Notes: generated by a model not told the origin, from the letters alone. A stretch of DNA of 64,000 bases from Platerodrilus igneus (GCA_036346225.1 JARFIW010000500.1:5270001-5334000), one strand, 5' to 3'. Positions 10,865 through 22,945 are shown, counted from the first letter of the stretch. A program made the numbers and translations.

Positions 10865-11121
10865 TCAATGCCATTTTCGGAACGTGTCCTGTCACTTCTA
10901 TAGAATTTGTCATTATCAACTTTGTCTTTACCTTTCAACGTCCAACGTGGCTTGACATTTGCCCTTCAGGAAATTTTTAATTTTTAATTTTTGACCCACA
11001 TTTATTATGTAAATCGTGCAGTAATTTGTTTTCAATTTCCTTTAATATAAATGATCAATGTAAGTAGTTAGCGACAGGTTATGTATTTCTTGCTAATTTC
11101 GAATTTTTTGTTTCCATTTCA

Positions 11122-11163
11122 GCCTTTGAAAAAGGTACGAAAAGAATGTACCGAAACGTTAGG
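11122..11163 (+). ncRNA. hammerhead-ribozyme-like motif, PLE B
   Basis: A five-base-pair helix II (GGTAC 11134-11138 with GTACC 11148-11152) is followed directly by GAAACGTT (11153-11160) and AGG, which can pair with CCT at 11123-11125. The CTGATGA box is replaced by a degenerate TTGAAAA, so this copy is probably inactive. The arrangement equals that in PLE A and C. Confidence 0.4.
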
Positions 11164-11183
11164 TGTTGATTAAACTTTTCAAT

Positions 11184-11266
11184 CAGTTTCTGTTGTTTGA
11201 TTTGGACTATTTCCCATGATAATATGTACATGTATATTATACTATAAGACTGACCAGTCCATTAAT

Positions 11267-11268
<2 letters not shown>
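11184..11268. repeat. right arm of terminal inverted repeat, PLE B
   Basis: The natural 3' tail of the PLE B copy on the + strand, running from CAGTTTCTGTTG to the TA array; see the left arm at 10507-10592. Confidence 0.85.

Positions 11269-11270
<2 letters not shown>

Positions 11271-11316
<46 letters not shown>
11271..11316. repeat. (TA)n microsatellite
   Basis: TA dinucleotide array abutting the right end of PLE B. Confidence 0.95.
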
Positions 11317-11317
<1 letters not shown>

Positions 11318-14300
11318 GTACCTCACATATCATACGAAGCCCGCTATGTACTGCAGATTAGACGAAGCCCGGGTCGAGGGGAGTGGTAGAATAATTTAAT
11401 TTTTACTCTGGTACATCATATTAGAATAAATGTGTATAATTATTACAACTAAGCACCTTTATGAAGCCCGCCAATGTTGTCATTTAAAAAAGCTTATTTC
11501 TCCTGCTGGTGATCCTCATTTACTTTATATTTCAGACTTGTGTTATTTATTGGGGTGTTGGTTCTACAACTATGTTGTGGAAAATATTATAAAAGAGGCT
11601 GGTGATTAAAATTGTTTATGCTATATGTATTTAAAATTACGTTTACTGTCGACTTTTTATGGATGTAAAGATATAGATTTGTAACTTAATACTGTTTAGT
11701 AATCGAAGCCGAACACCTGTTCCTCTCCTTGTATTTTGATATTTTAAACAGCCTTCCTTATTTTAATCAAGTGAATTTAAAAGTATATTATGTTGAAGGT
11801 GATTAACCTAAAACAACGAATATGTTAAAATTCAACAAGAGATCCAAAAGCTCAAACTAAGCACTAAGTGAATTCGATTTTCTAGTTTATCACAAGTTAA
11901 TCAACTAAATTCTAGTCTTTTTTAAGCTCATTCGTATATTCGTACTCAAAGTTTTTAATTCGGTCTTTCACCCAGTATCTTGGATATTTAGACTTTACAC
12001 AGACCGTTTCAGTTATGACACTGAAAGAGATGCTGCAGTTAAAGTTACAATTTTTAAAATTTCATATCTAAAGGTCATGTTCGTCTTCCGAATGAGGCAT
12101 CTGCTTATATTTGCTTTAATACTAAACCAAGTTTTAATGCTGTTGAGTGAATTTTGCTATATTTTGTGCAGATTCTAGATATTGTTCCAATATAATCTTC
12201 AAATTTCCAGCTTGGTATCACGTAACAAAAGTATAGAAACGAAACCAAATGTTTCGTTTTTAATGTCGTGAATATCTTTTATACCTATATGACATAAATA
12301 TAGTTCTGCCTGCAATTTTTGCCAACATTGTTAAAAATAACTACAATTTTAAATCAGTTGATAATAATTTTAATGTCAGTCTAGATTTTAAAATAACTAA
12401 GATGGTGGTGGTTCTATGTGATGTTGCTATGGCTATAATGTATATCCACATTTCTGTTTATGGAATCCTGAAATGGATTAAAATTTTTTGTAAGAGTTAG
12501 TGTGCAAAGAAGACTAGAGTATTAGCATATAAAGCAGACTTTGGATAAAAGTCTGTTGTATATTAACTTTCCTATTTAACATAATGTTTCCCATATATAA
12601 ATAGAATATCTCCAATTTGCGAGAGGAAAAGAGGGTGGTGTTTTGATTCTATAAAATGTCTAAATTTTGAGTGCTTCATCTAAATTAATAACCCTAAGTT
12701 CAAGCTAACTTTTTTTGTAACTTTCTATCGTTTTGTAGATGCACACTAGAACCCATGCAATTCTAAATCACTTCTAAAATTGTTGACTTTTAAAGATTTT
12801 ACTGAATAATTTGTACTTCAGTTAGAGTGATGTCTACAAAGAGCATACATGTTAATAACTGCGTTCGATGACATGAGTTACAAAATATTAAGTGTTAATA
12901 TAAATGCAAAAGGAAAAACAACTTATCCCTATTGAAAATAAGAAACTTTAACTATACAAATTAACAGTTTAACATATGAAAATAACATGCACAATCACGA
13001 ACTGACTTAGGCCAGATCACACAGTACACCATTCAAATGTGCTTGAAACTTTACTTTCTTGGAGGAAGTATTAAACATACAATGTACATAAAAGATCAGC
13101 ATTCACGGGTGGACATCCTCAAACCACACCGAAGGTTAAACACTGCATGGCAGCTGGTTTGACCTGAGAAGCGCATTAACACGCTGTAGAATTCAAATTT
13201 TATGAAATTCTATTATGAGTTGTAGTAATAATTTACAACATTACAACACCCTTGCACAAGTTAAATTTCCTAGGACGCTGTGAAGCAGCACATACATTTT
13301 TATTAATAGCAAATGATTAAGAACTTATTCATTAATAGGTATCATTAAAATGAGCGATTTTCTTTTGGCACGGGGCTGCAAATTCGAGTTGCCGTAACTC
13401 CCTTACGTCCCGCAGTATATGTACATTATTTTATTTCTATCTCTGTGCCATTAAAAATCGTATTAAATTTTAAAGCCCGCCGGTGTTAGCCGCTCAAGCG
13501 AAACAAGGGCGACTGGCAGAGAAGGGCTTCAATGTGTACTTCACCGCCCGTGGTGCTTATGGCTGTTTTTCGCCGAGCCCCCTCCCCGGTTATGCGTTTG
13601 GTACATTTGTGTTTGGATAAAAAGGACAGTCAACGTCGACATAGGTAATATCGTAAGACCTTGAAAAATAGTCGGTTATTTTATTGTGATTAATTTATCT
13701 TGAATGTGATGTTTGTCAAACCGACAATACCAAATCGCCATTTTCTGACTAATACTCGAGCACTTCAGTCTTCGATTATTAATGGCAATTTCGTCGAGTC
13801 TGATTGCAGAGCACTCGAAGAAAATTTATTCAGAAAAAAAACTAAAAAAACAGCTAAATTGTTATTTTTCTATTTACTTAAGGAAATAAAGCATAAAGAA
13901 AAACATTTACCGCCGAAGGGGGTAAATCTAATTTACTAACCTAATATGAAGGCGGTAAATTAGATTTGCAGATTTGACTGGCGAAAAAATTATTTAATAT
14001 AGGCTTAGACACGTTATCGTGGGTTTGTAACCATGGTTTTTGAGTAATAATCAATCATTTAATTTACTAGCAAAGTTGTTACGTTAAATCCCTGCAAGGG
14101 ATCTATTTCTGCATGAATATTAAATTCAAACTATATTTATTTAAAACACCTTAAAATTTCTTAATTAAACTACCTTACGCTTTTTATGTTATTTCAAATC
14201 ATATATATTAGCAATCAACAAGCTTGACTTCCTTTTAATTGAATGAGTACGTATTTAAACATACTGTAAAATTTCCTCATAATTCTTAGTACATGGTTAA

Positions 14301-15080
14301 ATAAGTAGCATTTATTCTATAATAATGTCGTTTGCTTTGCATTTTCAATTTTTCAAATCTTATAAATACAGAATAAACTTTGAAGGCAGTCTGTTTCTAT
14401 ATAGAGCCCTTTTTCCATAAAGGAGCCCTGTAAGTCATGTTGCTAATTAAGACGCCTTCTTGTTAAGTTGTTTTACTTAGTGTTACTGTCTAGTGCAATT
14501 GTTTCATATACTATCCAATCCGTCGGCAAGTGTAATACACACTTGTAGGTCCACTACGATAGAACCAGAAGTAGAGAACTACGCTTCTTGAAGAACATTT
14601 ATTCAGTTTTCTTCTTCTTGATGCTACTATAAAAGCTACGTCCTTGGTTGGTTGATAACCACGTAAGTGATGTAGTTTTCGTACTCCTGGTTATGACACA
14701 ATAAATTAGAGATTGCGTGTTAAAATTGATTTTCTTATCTCAGTGCACAAGTGATTCCGTAATTATTTTCCAAGTCACATTCATATAAACCGAAGCTTGT
14801 TAGGACGATTTTCACTTGTTTTAAAATTAATATTAGGAAATACAAAGTCAACAACCAGTTTATTAAATTATAAACTAGAGTAAGTTAACACTTTGTTTAT
14901 ATCAGTTAGGGTTACGTTATTTTTTTTAGGAAGTGCACTTCACAGAGCATGTAAAAATGCTGTACACAATTGTCTAATTTTCTTCTTGTATATATTTAGG
15001 GCTGGAAACATTGTGTAGGTATCCTTGTATGTATTATTTAGATTTTAAGATTTTATACTCGAGATTGGCTTAAATTTATA
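11317..15080. other. long stretch without recognised genes
   Basis: Mostly AT-rich with no open frame that looks like a protein. A GC-richer island at 13470-13600 and a small stem-loop at 13920-13970 (GGTAAATCTAATTTAC with a later GTAAATTAGATTTGC) stand out, but neither is assignable. Confidence 0.6.
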
Positions 15081-15084
15081 CAAG

Positions 15085-15385
15085 GTGTCATTAGAGAGGG
15101 TGTAGAGCCCAATAAGACAAACAAAAATTGTTTATTAACTTGTGGTCTAAAATGAATGGTTAAGCTAATAACGGACACACAAAAAACATTATCTAAATTG
15201 TTATAGAGCCTCTGTAATGTTTTAGCTATGCCATGAATCAAATACACAATAATATCATTCCATAGAGTCGACCAACAAAGTTGTGACATATGCAAACAAA
15301 ACTTATTGAAATATGATATCTGTGAACTGTAAAACGAAATAACCCATGCACCATACCTTCTACTAAAGTCATTTAAAACTGAAGT
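15085..15385. repeat. diverged direct repeat, unit 1
   Basis: About 300 bp that reappears, clearly diverged, at 15755-16035. Shared blocks in order: AAGACAAAC, TGGGGTCTAAA / TGTGGTCTAAA, GGACACACAAAAA / AGACACACAAAAA, CACAATAATATCAT / ACAATTACATCAT, GTTGTGAC, and AACGAAATA with CCATG. A long minus-strand open frame here is not a gene, because the second copy does not keep it. Confidence 0.65.
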
Positions 15386-15754
15386 TCTGATGATAATCAA
15401 AAAAATAAAATTTCTTTATGCTGATTTGGTTGACTGTATTAGGTTTCTGAATATTCTAGCAATTCAGCAATAATTCACTTTAAGTCGATTGTACTTTTTC
15501 ATTGAACATATTAAACGTTTTGCAAGCTTGTTTTTCTGTTTGCTTGTGTTATTAGTGTCAGATAATGCAATTTCATCACCTGCTTGGGTAATATACTTAA
15601 AAGTAGTGTTGTGAGATAATTGTAATTATAGGGTTTTTTTGTTTAGCTTATCAATATCCACCACCTCCTCAATTTCAAGACATATAACTAATGCCACCCT
15701 GTATTACTATGTTGTGTTATACATGGTGGCATAAGTTTTATGTCATTAATTTAA

Positions 15755-16035
15755 AGTGGGTCTAGAGACTGATAAGACAAACCAAAATAATCAATACACC
15801 TGGGGTCTAAAGCAAACAATTTAGCTACAAATAGACACACAAAAAGTATTAAAATTTCTTTAAAACCACTGCAATGTTGACTAGGTCACAAATAAAATGT
15901 ACAATTACATCATGGTTTTTGAAGTCGGCCAATTAAGTTGTGACCTTCAGCAAACTTAAATTAGTAAAATGGAGTGCATTTTGCTGCCAAACGAAATAGC
16001 TCCATGTACTTCAGCTGTTACTGAAAAAAGTTTAA
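15755..16035. repeat. diverged direct repeat, unit 2
   Basis: Second copy of the 15085-15385 unit, same orientation, about 670 bp downstream. Nature unknown: a local duplication or two insertions of one short repeat family. Confidence 0.65.
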
Positions 16036-16639
16036 AGTTTTTTCTAAAATTCGTATGTTTAGATAATAATCACAACAAAAAGTAGTCCACCATTGAAGTG
16101 GTGGTAGACCATTATTTCATTAATTATAGTTGATAAATTTGCATTTGCACATAGTCTCTCACATGATCACTTAAAAAATTTGCTGATTTTACTACAATCA
16201 TGGTGTAATTACGCTCGTCTCCACCACTGAAAGACCGGCAGACTTACGGCAATCTTTTTATTTTAGCCCACAGATAGTGTATACAAAATACAAACAATAA
16301 TGAAATGGCCGATATTTCGGTGATGCTGCCTCTTGGACTATTAGAGAAATGTGTCCTTTTGTGTAACAGGAGAGGATGCTTATTACTATAATGAAATAAA
16401 TATATTTAGAATGCAGCATCTTTAAACAATTGTACAAATTACTGCTCAGTTGTTGAAGATCTTTAATTAATTGCAAATATAAATCTCGAAAGTCAAGAAT
16501 GTGTATGGAATTTTTACTGCTACAAGAAGTGTTAAAAAATAAACTTTTAATGCTGTATTTTATTTAAATACTGATTGTGGCTTTAAAATGTAATCTACTA
16601 ATTAAGAAGTAAGTATTTGCCTGAGACATACATTAATGT

Positions 16640-16980
16640 GAGCAGCACACGGGTGCCAGACTTACGGGCTTCTTAAAAGGCATGAAACATATTTGGCTCG
16701 TAAAGACTGTATAGTATATACAGTGTATATACGACAGAACTAACGCGCCCCCTTAAGGACAGTGCCATCAACTAAAGGTGTATAAGTTGCGATACTTTAC
16801 ATACTTATGAAGCCCAGGTAAATTTTGTAAAAACGCTATTTATGGCCATATCTATGGAAATAAAATTTAATACACACAAATTTTTAGGAAGCCCGATTCG
16901 GCTTCGTAAAACAGCAGAGGGCTTCGTATCATCCGCGGAATATGTCTTTTTGGGCTTCGTAAAGGACGTTAGTACGTGTA
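16640..16980. other. region with recurring GGGCTTCGTA / GAAGCCC words
   Basis: The words GGGCTTC, GAAGCCC and GGCTTCGTAAA occur six times here, and related words occur at 11334-11370, 11463 and 13476. No ORF is supported. It directly precedes the mariner insertion. Confidence 0.4.
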
Positions 16981-16992
16981 TATATATATATA

Positions 16993-17028
16993 CTGGGTGC
17001 TTCAAAAAAATGTATACACACTTTAAAC
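16993..17028 (+). repeat. left TIR of the mariner element
   Basis: CTGGGTGCTTCAAAAAAATG and 16 further bases. It matches the right TIR for at least 32 bp with no mismatch, then one mismatch and three more matches. Confidence 0.95.
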
Positions 17029-17134
17029 TATTGTAGTTTTCCCGCACTACAAGGCTAATGTTATATTTCTTCGCCAGGTGCCAGCATAATCGTCCCTCTA
17101 TGTTATATTATCAGTTGGAATTTGTAATATCAAC

Positions 17135-18193
17135 ATGGCGGACGTACGTTTGAGTTTTGAAGAACGAAAGCAGGTTATTAAGTGGTACTGGAAGTTTGAG
17201 AATGTAAATGAAGTTCAAAGACAGTGGAGAAGGGAGTATGATACAGAACCACCTTCAAGATTAACAATTACACGCATACGAGACAAATTCGAAGTTCATG
17301 GAACAGTGTGTGATGTGCATAAAGGTCATTCAGGTCGGCCTCGAACAGCTACAAGTGATGAGTCATCAACGACAGTCTTGGAACTGTTTCAACGCTCTCC
17401 TAACAAATCTTCAAGGCAAGGGCACGTGAAAGTGATGTAAGTGCTAGCAGCGTGCTACGCATTCTGAAGAGAGGCAAGTATCGTGTTTACATTCCAAGGC
17501 TAGTGCAACAGCTAAATGACGACGATCCAGATCGAAGGTTGCAATTTTGTGAATGGATTCAGGAGATGGTGATACGTGAACCGGGATTTATGGGTAGCAT
17601 CATTTGGTCGGATGAAGCCCAATTCAAACTTAATGGAACTGTCAATAGGCACAATTGTGTTTACTGGTGTGAAGAAAATCCTCACATTACAATTGAAAAA
17701 GCTGTAAATTTGCCTGGTGTAAATGTGTGGTGCGGTTTGTCTTCAAGGGGACTCATTGGACCTTTTCGATTTGAAGGCACTGTAACTGGTATTAATTACC
17801 TAACAATGCTTGCTGATTCCATATTTCCTGCCATTCGTGCATTATACGGTAATGATGATTTTATTTTCAACAAGATGGTGCTCCGCCGCACTATCACAGG
17901 GACGTACGAGCTTACCTGGATCAAAATTTTTCGGGCCAGTGGATAGGACGCAGGGGGCCAATCGAGTTTCCAGCACGCTCTCCAGACCTTACACCACTGG
18001 ATTTCTTCTTGTGGGGCACAGTAAAAGATGAGGTGTACAAACGTAAACCACGTAACCTAGACATTCTTTGGAATGAGATTCAAGCAGTGTGTAGAGAAAT
18101 CTCATTGGACGTTTTGATACGATGTACAGAATCTGTGGTGACTCGTACTCAGAATTGTATTGATGCTGCAGGTCACCAATTTGAACAGTATTA
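17135..18193 (+). pseudogene. DD41D mariner transposase, two frameshifts
   Basis: The transposase would cut out and reinsert the element at TA sites. The N-terminal HTH part (MADVRLSFEERKQVIKWYWK, then KGHSGRPRTA) starts at the ATG at 17135. A frameshift near 17420 moves to SSVLRILKRGKYRVY. The DDE/D core has WSDEAQF (first Asp, codon 17611), NVWCGL, QDGAPPHY (second Asp, 17874) and LTPLDFFLWG (third Asp, 18000). A second frameshift just before the second Asp (about 17865) breaks the frame again. The last frame runs to the stop at 18192-18194. All three catalytic aspartates survive, and the TIRs are intact, so the copy could be mobilised by a working enzyme but makes none itself. Confidence 0.9.
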
Positions 18194-18288
18194 ATATTTG
18201 TTATTTATGTTTCATTTACATTGGACTTTCAGCTTTCTATTTTCCTGAAATTTAACTTTGTAGAACGGTAAATAAATTTTCTATGGAA

Positions 18289-18324
18289 GTTCAAAGTGTG
18301 TATACATTTTTTTGAAGCACCCAG
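18289..18324 (-). repeat. right TIR of the mariner element
   Basis: Reverse complement of the left TIR, ending CACCCAG followed by TA and a TA dinucleotide run. Confidence 0.95.
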
Positions 18325-19265
18325 TATATATATATATATATATTGCTGTGATAAGAGATTGTTTAAGGGTGTACTTTATAGTAAAGGTCGTTTAGAAATG
18401 AGAAATTACCATAGGCAGCAGACAACTGCATTTATTTAGTAAAGAATTGAGAAATGGAGATAGTTTGTAAATAGTAAGCAGTCAACACCCTGTATATAAA
18501 GTATAAGTAATTTTAAGTGACGCAAATAAATATAGGAAGACGCATAGTTAGCGTAGAAACAAGGAACACATGCATTAGGTAAATAGAAAATATTTAATAC
18601 CCTGTAGATAAAGTTTTAGTTAATTTAGGCAATGTAAATAATGATATTTTTCAGTGAAACCGCGCGTGTTTTATAAGTAAACGATCAAGTGTAATTAAAC
18701 ACGTTTTGAAAAGACTTCCAAACGATAAGATTAATACGGAGATAGAAATAGTGCTTCAGGAAGCATAATACAAATGCGTACAAATAGTCAACCATTTTTG
18801 ATAAGAAAGAAGATTAAATATTGCGTAAATAACATACAGATATGAAAATTAAAAGTCGAATTGCATCAGTTGTTTATGGAAAAGCAATTAGATTTATCAA
18901 AACACCGCATGTTGATAACGAAGACCGCTGCGACCAGCTTACAATTATTGGAAAGCATAGAAAATTACATCAGAAACTACTTTAAATGCAAATATTTGAT
19001 TCGTTAAAAATGAGCGACGAGTTTGTAGACCATACCCACTGACGGAGTGGGAACTCAATGATATATTAGCAGGTACAGTGATAACGAAGTCAGTTTTACA
19101 ACTCAACAAAGGCCAAAGTGCGCCATTATGAAATAAAGTGATACGTAATAATAATAATTCAAAGTGAAAAATTGTAAAAGTGCTAAAATGAAAATTACGA
19201 TTGCCGATTAAACGTAAGTGGATTTTGGTGAATTTATTTTAAACTAAAACATAAAAATAATAGGG

Positions 19266-19345
19266 CTTCTAAGTCCGGGGAAAAATAAACTACGATCTCT
19301 AAGTCCGGGGCAAACAAACTACGATTTCTGAATCCGTAGAGAATA
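19266..19345. repeat. short tandem repeat, about 30-bp unit, three copies
   Basis: TCTAAGTCCGGGG begins at 19268 and 19298, and a diverged TCTGAATCCGTAG at 19327, each followed by an A-rich segment and AAACTACGAT in the first two. Confidence 0.7.
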
Positions 19346-20116
19346 AATGGGAAAATAAATGATGATAAACCAATTCTAAGTTTGGAGAAATTGATAAGAA
19401 GTAATTCTGAGTCTGAAATGAAACGACAATAAATTGGGGTGCATAAGTTAATAATGGTAGTCCAGAGGGTAATGGCAATAATTTAAATGCAATGGGTCAA
19501 GCGTGTGGATAGACAATATTTCGAATGGGCAAGTAATAATCCTGAATTGGGGGAGTATAATTTTTATTCAAATGAATGCGTCGATGTGAAGAAAATAGAC
19601 CAGGTCAGATTTTTAGTTATAAGACATTTTATTTTTCTATATTTTTTATTTTGAATATTGAATTTGCTTAATATAATATGAATGTGAAAGTCAACAAAAA
19701 GAGGATTTGAAAACGTATAAAGTGCGTGATATGATAACAGGTTTAGAACGTTCTACACTTCGTTTATAAAGATAATAGGTTTTTTGGTGACTTTGGCTTT
19801 TGAGTAAAAAGTATATGATTTTTAATAAATGAGATTTATAACATTAATTAATTGAAAAGTGTATTTCAAATAATTTACAAAAACTGTACATAATATTTGT
19901 TTCATTATATAAAATCGAATTAACTGAATTTATAAAATGCTAGTCGAAGTCATAAGATAAAGAATGGGAGTGATTTGATCATTTAAACAGTTCAAGGAGG
20001 AGCTACAAGTTGAATACGAAACTGATAACGAGTAAGGCGGTAACGTATCAAATTTTGTTATTGGTAGACAAGGTTGGTTCAAGATAAAATCCAGCTAAGT
20101 TTCTGGAGGGAATTTA

Positions 20117-20290
20117 TAGCAATATTAATAAGACGGCCCAACGTCGGAGGAGATAATTACAATCTTGTTTATTCATAGCAATAATAATATGGTCGCCCAA
20201 ACAATGGGGCGCGAATAATTTAGGGTACATAGCAATATATATTGCTGTGATATCTCGCCCAACGGCTTGGGTGCAATAAAATGCTGTGTT
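20117..20290. repeat. imperfect tandem repeat, 54-59-bp unit, three copies
   Basis: TAGCAATA starts at 20117, 20176 and 20230. Each is followed by a CGCCCAA-type word (GGCCCAACG, CGCCCAAAC, CGCCCAACG) and a G-rich end. Confidence 0.65.
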
Positions 20291-20919
20291 AACCCCTGTT
20301 AGTCCCTTATTCCACTCAAGCACTTGTGAAAATGTTTATTTATAATTTTCTTTTGTCTCGACTAGCTGATTCAATTAAATAAGGCACTTCTACAATACAC
20401 AGTATAATGATTGAATATTTACAACCCTTTTAAAAATCTTCTCCCTTTTTAAATCATATACATCTGTCAAATTTCTAGAAAATCAAGCCAGCAAAACGAG
20501 CTTTTTTATTTACCTTTAAAGACCTATTGAAACGTTTCAAGATGTCTATGCTTTTCATAAATTTACGCAAGAAACCCCAATTTGTCGGCTCTTACACTTT
20601 AAATTATTATTGAGATAAAACAGTTTAAAAATAAATCATATCCAAAATATTTGAGATAAAACAGTCTTAAAAATAAGTCATATCAAAATCTCTAACCTGA
20701 AGTGGTTTTGTAGGTGCTCCTAAGAATTGAAGTCGATATCCAAATCGTTATTGGTGCGTTTATTCCAATGAAAGGTTTTTCATTTCCGCAATAGAATATT
20801 TACCATCAATTTGCTTGTACAGGCAGCATTCTCCAAAATTGTATTTCTGATCGTAATGGCTCGTAATTTAAAGTTCTAACAGGAATCGTATCATTATTTT
20901 GATTGTAATTTAAGATGGT

Positions 20920-21012
20920 AATGGTAGTTTTCGGATGTTAATCACGATGATAATTAAGATGGTAATTGAGATTGTAATTCAGATGGTATTTGAGATGGTA
21001 ATTCAGATTGAG
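20920..21012. repeat. GATGGTAATT-type minisatellite
   Basis: Repeated, slightly varied 18-bp words (AAGATGGTAATTGAGATTG, CAGATGGTATTTGAGATGG, AATTCAGATTG). Confidence 0.7.
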
Positions 21013-21873
21013 AGCCCTGTTCTATTTATTATTAGAAATGGTATAATTTCCTAAATCTTATCTACTTACGTCTCAGAAGTACGGCAATTTTTGCACAATT
21101 ATACACTCTAGAATTTCACTGTTAATTTAATTTATTATTCACGTAAATATTTAGCACTTTCAAGTATAGTAACTGCCCAGTTTCAAAGTATACTAACTCG
21201 ATATTCAATTTTCAAGATATTTATAGGATCGTCCCCCTTTTGTTTGTGATTCGTTGGCTTCACGTGCTAGGCGAGGCCAAGCGTATTATCACTTGTTATT
21301 TTGGAAAGTTTACCAATTGTATGTATTTTAATTGCATGATGGGGTGCTCTAAGTCACGTAATTTAAATGCTATACCTTACATCTACTTCAGAAATCCCAG
21401 GAATTTTCGTTCATATCGATCACGTAGTATTGTTTGTTGGCCTTATTCTAATCTAAATCGAACAAATTTGGTGTTTGTTTATTTCCTAATAGATTGGATT
21501 TTCGAACAACTGTGATTCTTTTAGGTCACGTACGCTTTTAAATAATGCATATTTCTGCGTGCGTTTACGATGATATCTTAACACACTTTTTGAATGTTTA
21601 TCTAGCCAATTCATGCAGGTTTTTCACTGATTTAATTTTAATGCGTTTCGTTACATTTTTAAATTCTACTCTTTGCTGGTAGCTACTCTTGAATATGTGT
21701 TTTAATCGTTTGTAGTGTTATATACAGTGTGCTCGCAACTAATATTATTTATAATGACCTATTTACTCTTCTAATATCTGTAATTCCGTGTTTTTGTTAC
21801 TTTGGCGTTTTTCTTGTTTATTCTACGACCCCCAATGACTTAACCTACCCCTAAATTAACTCTATAATTACAG

Positions 21874-21901
21874 CAATATATATATATATATATATATATA
21901 A
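21874..21901. repeat. (TA)n microsatellite
   Basis: Short TA dinucleotide array just left of PLE fragment C. Confidence 0.9.
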
Positions 21902-22013
21902 TCTTATGTGTTTCGAACGTAAAATATAATCGGAAAGTTAAAAGTTGTTAAATATTCTTTTGGGATAAATTTCGTTCGGAAGGTTGTTTCTCAAATAAAA
22001 ATCATTTGTTTAT

Positions 22014-22053
22014 AATCAACGTTTCGGGCTATATTAAGACCTTAATCATAATT
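22014..22053 (-). ncRNA. hammerhead-ribozyme-like motif, PLE C
   Basis: On the minus strand, AATT precedes ATGATTA (22049-22043, five of seven matches to CTGATGA). A GG...CC hairpin follows, then GAAACGTT (22025-22018) and GATT, which can pair with the leading AATT. Degenerate, but in the same position relative to the EN gene as in families A and B. Confidence 0.4.
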
Positions 22054-22397
22054 TTAAAAGTAAAATACAACTAATAGTTTGACAAACGGTTGCATACTTA
22101 CAAAAACTTGAGTTTTTAAAAAATACTTTGACAAACATGTTGATATATAAAAACAATTATTGTAAAGTAACAACCTAAGTTTACTGTAAAACTAAAATAG
22201 TAACTAGTTAAAATGTGATTAGTAGTGTACCTGCACAGTGAAGATTAGCTGGATGTCGTGTAGAGATAAAATTATAGGTAAGATTTTATTTATTGAAGGT
22301 TATTAGTAAAATTATATATTAGAGCGTAGATGTTGGTAAGATTATGAGTGTCTTTTTTGAAGTTTAAACTATTGTTTTCTTTTCGTGTAAGATATGA

Positions 22398-22598
22398 TTA
22401 TAAAAACCATCTGTTAATATAGTTGCTTTCTATGTCTAAAATTTTAGTATCATTCCAATTGATAAGGTGTTTGGTAATTTGTATATGTGACGCAAGAGCA
22501 CATGATTTTATACCGATTTTGGCATCACTTTTGTGTTGTGTAAGACAGGATTTCAACCACTGGTTAGTTTGTCCAGTATAAGTCATATTACAACAACA
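22398..22598 (-). pseudogene. PLE GIY-YIG endonuclease part (family C)
   Basis: MTYTGQTNQWLKSCLTQHKSD, then CALASHIQITKHLINW and ILDIESNYINRW. This is the YIG strand (here YTG) and the following His-containing helices of a PLE endonuclease, closely similar in layout to family B. The upstream GIY strand is broken by stops. Not functional. Confidence 0.75.
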
Positions 22599-22945
22599 CT
22601 TAATGCTGTACTTATATTATTTTACTACATAGTAGCTTGTTAGTTGCGTCCTTAGCTTTAGTGAAGAGACTGTTAAAAGATTTATTGTAGTAATAAGCAA
22701 TTTCGATATTTTTATTAAGTATTGTTTTTTATTGCCGGTGTAAGGATGTCAATATAAGGTAGTTTTTATAAATAATGGGGTTAGGTGGTTCTATCAGCAC
22801 AGAATTTTTGTTTGGAAAATGTGCTTTTTAAGAAGAATTTTTAGGTACGAATTATTTTCTAAAATGTGTTGTAACAAATTAAGATTTTCAGCTACAAACT
22901 CAGTATAGCAAATTTTTATAATCGCTTTGGTAAGGACAAGTATGC

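Larger units (their letters stand above)
10501..11270 (+). mobile_element. Penelope-like element B with inverted ends
   Basis: Short PLE locus: an inverted copy of its own 3' tail (10507-10592), a 24-bp perfect hairpin (10592-10650), the EN C-terminus on + (to 10864), the 3' UTR with a hammerhead-like core (about 11122-11163), and the 3' tail (11184-11268). The outer arms are near-identical inverted repeats (AATGGACTGGTCAGTCTTATAG on the left, its complement on the right). Both ends are bounded by TA arrays. Confidence 0.8.
16993..18324 (+). mobile_element. DD41D mariner-like DNA transposon (complete, dead)
   Basis: 1,332-bp element with both terminal inverted repeats and TA target duplications at 16991-16992 and 18325-18326, lying inside TA dinucleotide runs. 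It encodes one transposase gene (17135-18193) with two frameshifts. The catalytic spacing of 41 residues between the second and third aspartates places it in the DD41D group of the IS630-Tc1-mariner superfamily (rosa/VISITOR type). Confidence 0.9.
18345..21870. other. AT-rich stretch, no recognised genes, short minisatellites
   Basis: No protein domain seen. Three small tandem arrays inside it are listed separately. An open frame at 21240-21515 (+) is not recognisable and is probably chance. Confidence 0.55.
21950..22945 (-). mobile_element. Penelope-like element fragment, family C
   Basis: On the minus strand, from the 22945 breakpoint: part of the linker (VAENLNLLQHILENNSYLK, about 22900), then the CNMTYTGQTNQW segment equivalent to the YIG strand (about 22590), then the EN histidine part, then a 3' UTR ending with a hammerhead-like core (22014-22053) and tail. 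The 5' side is cut off at 22945, where a gypsy pol fragment starts. Confidence 0.75.

Noticed and set aside
15053..15400. 115-codon minus-strand open frame
   Set aside because: It lies in a diverged direct repeat, and the second copy does not keep the frame. No domain is recognised.
21240..21515. 91-codon + strand frame with several Cys
   Set aside because: No Cys spacing or domain that I recognise and no splice context, so treated as chance.
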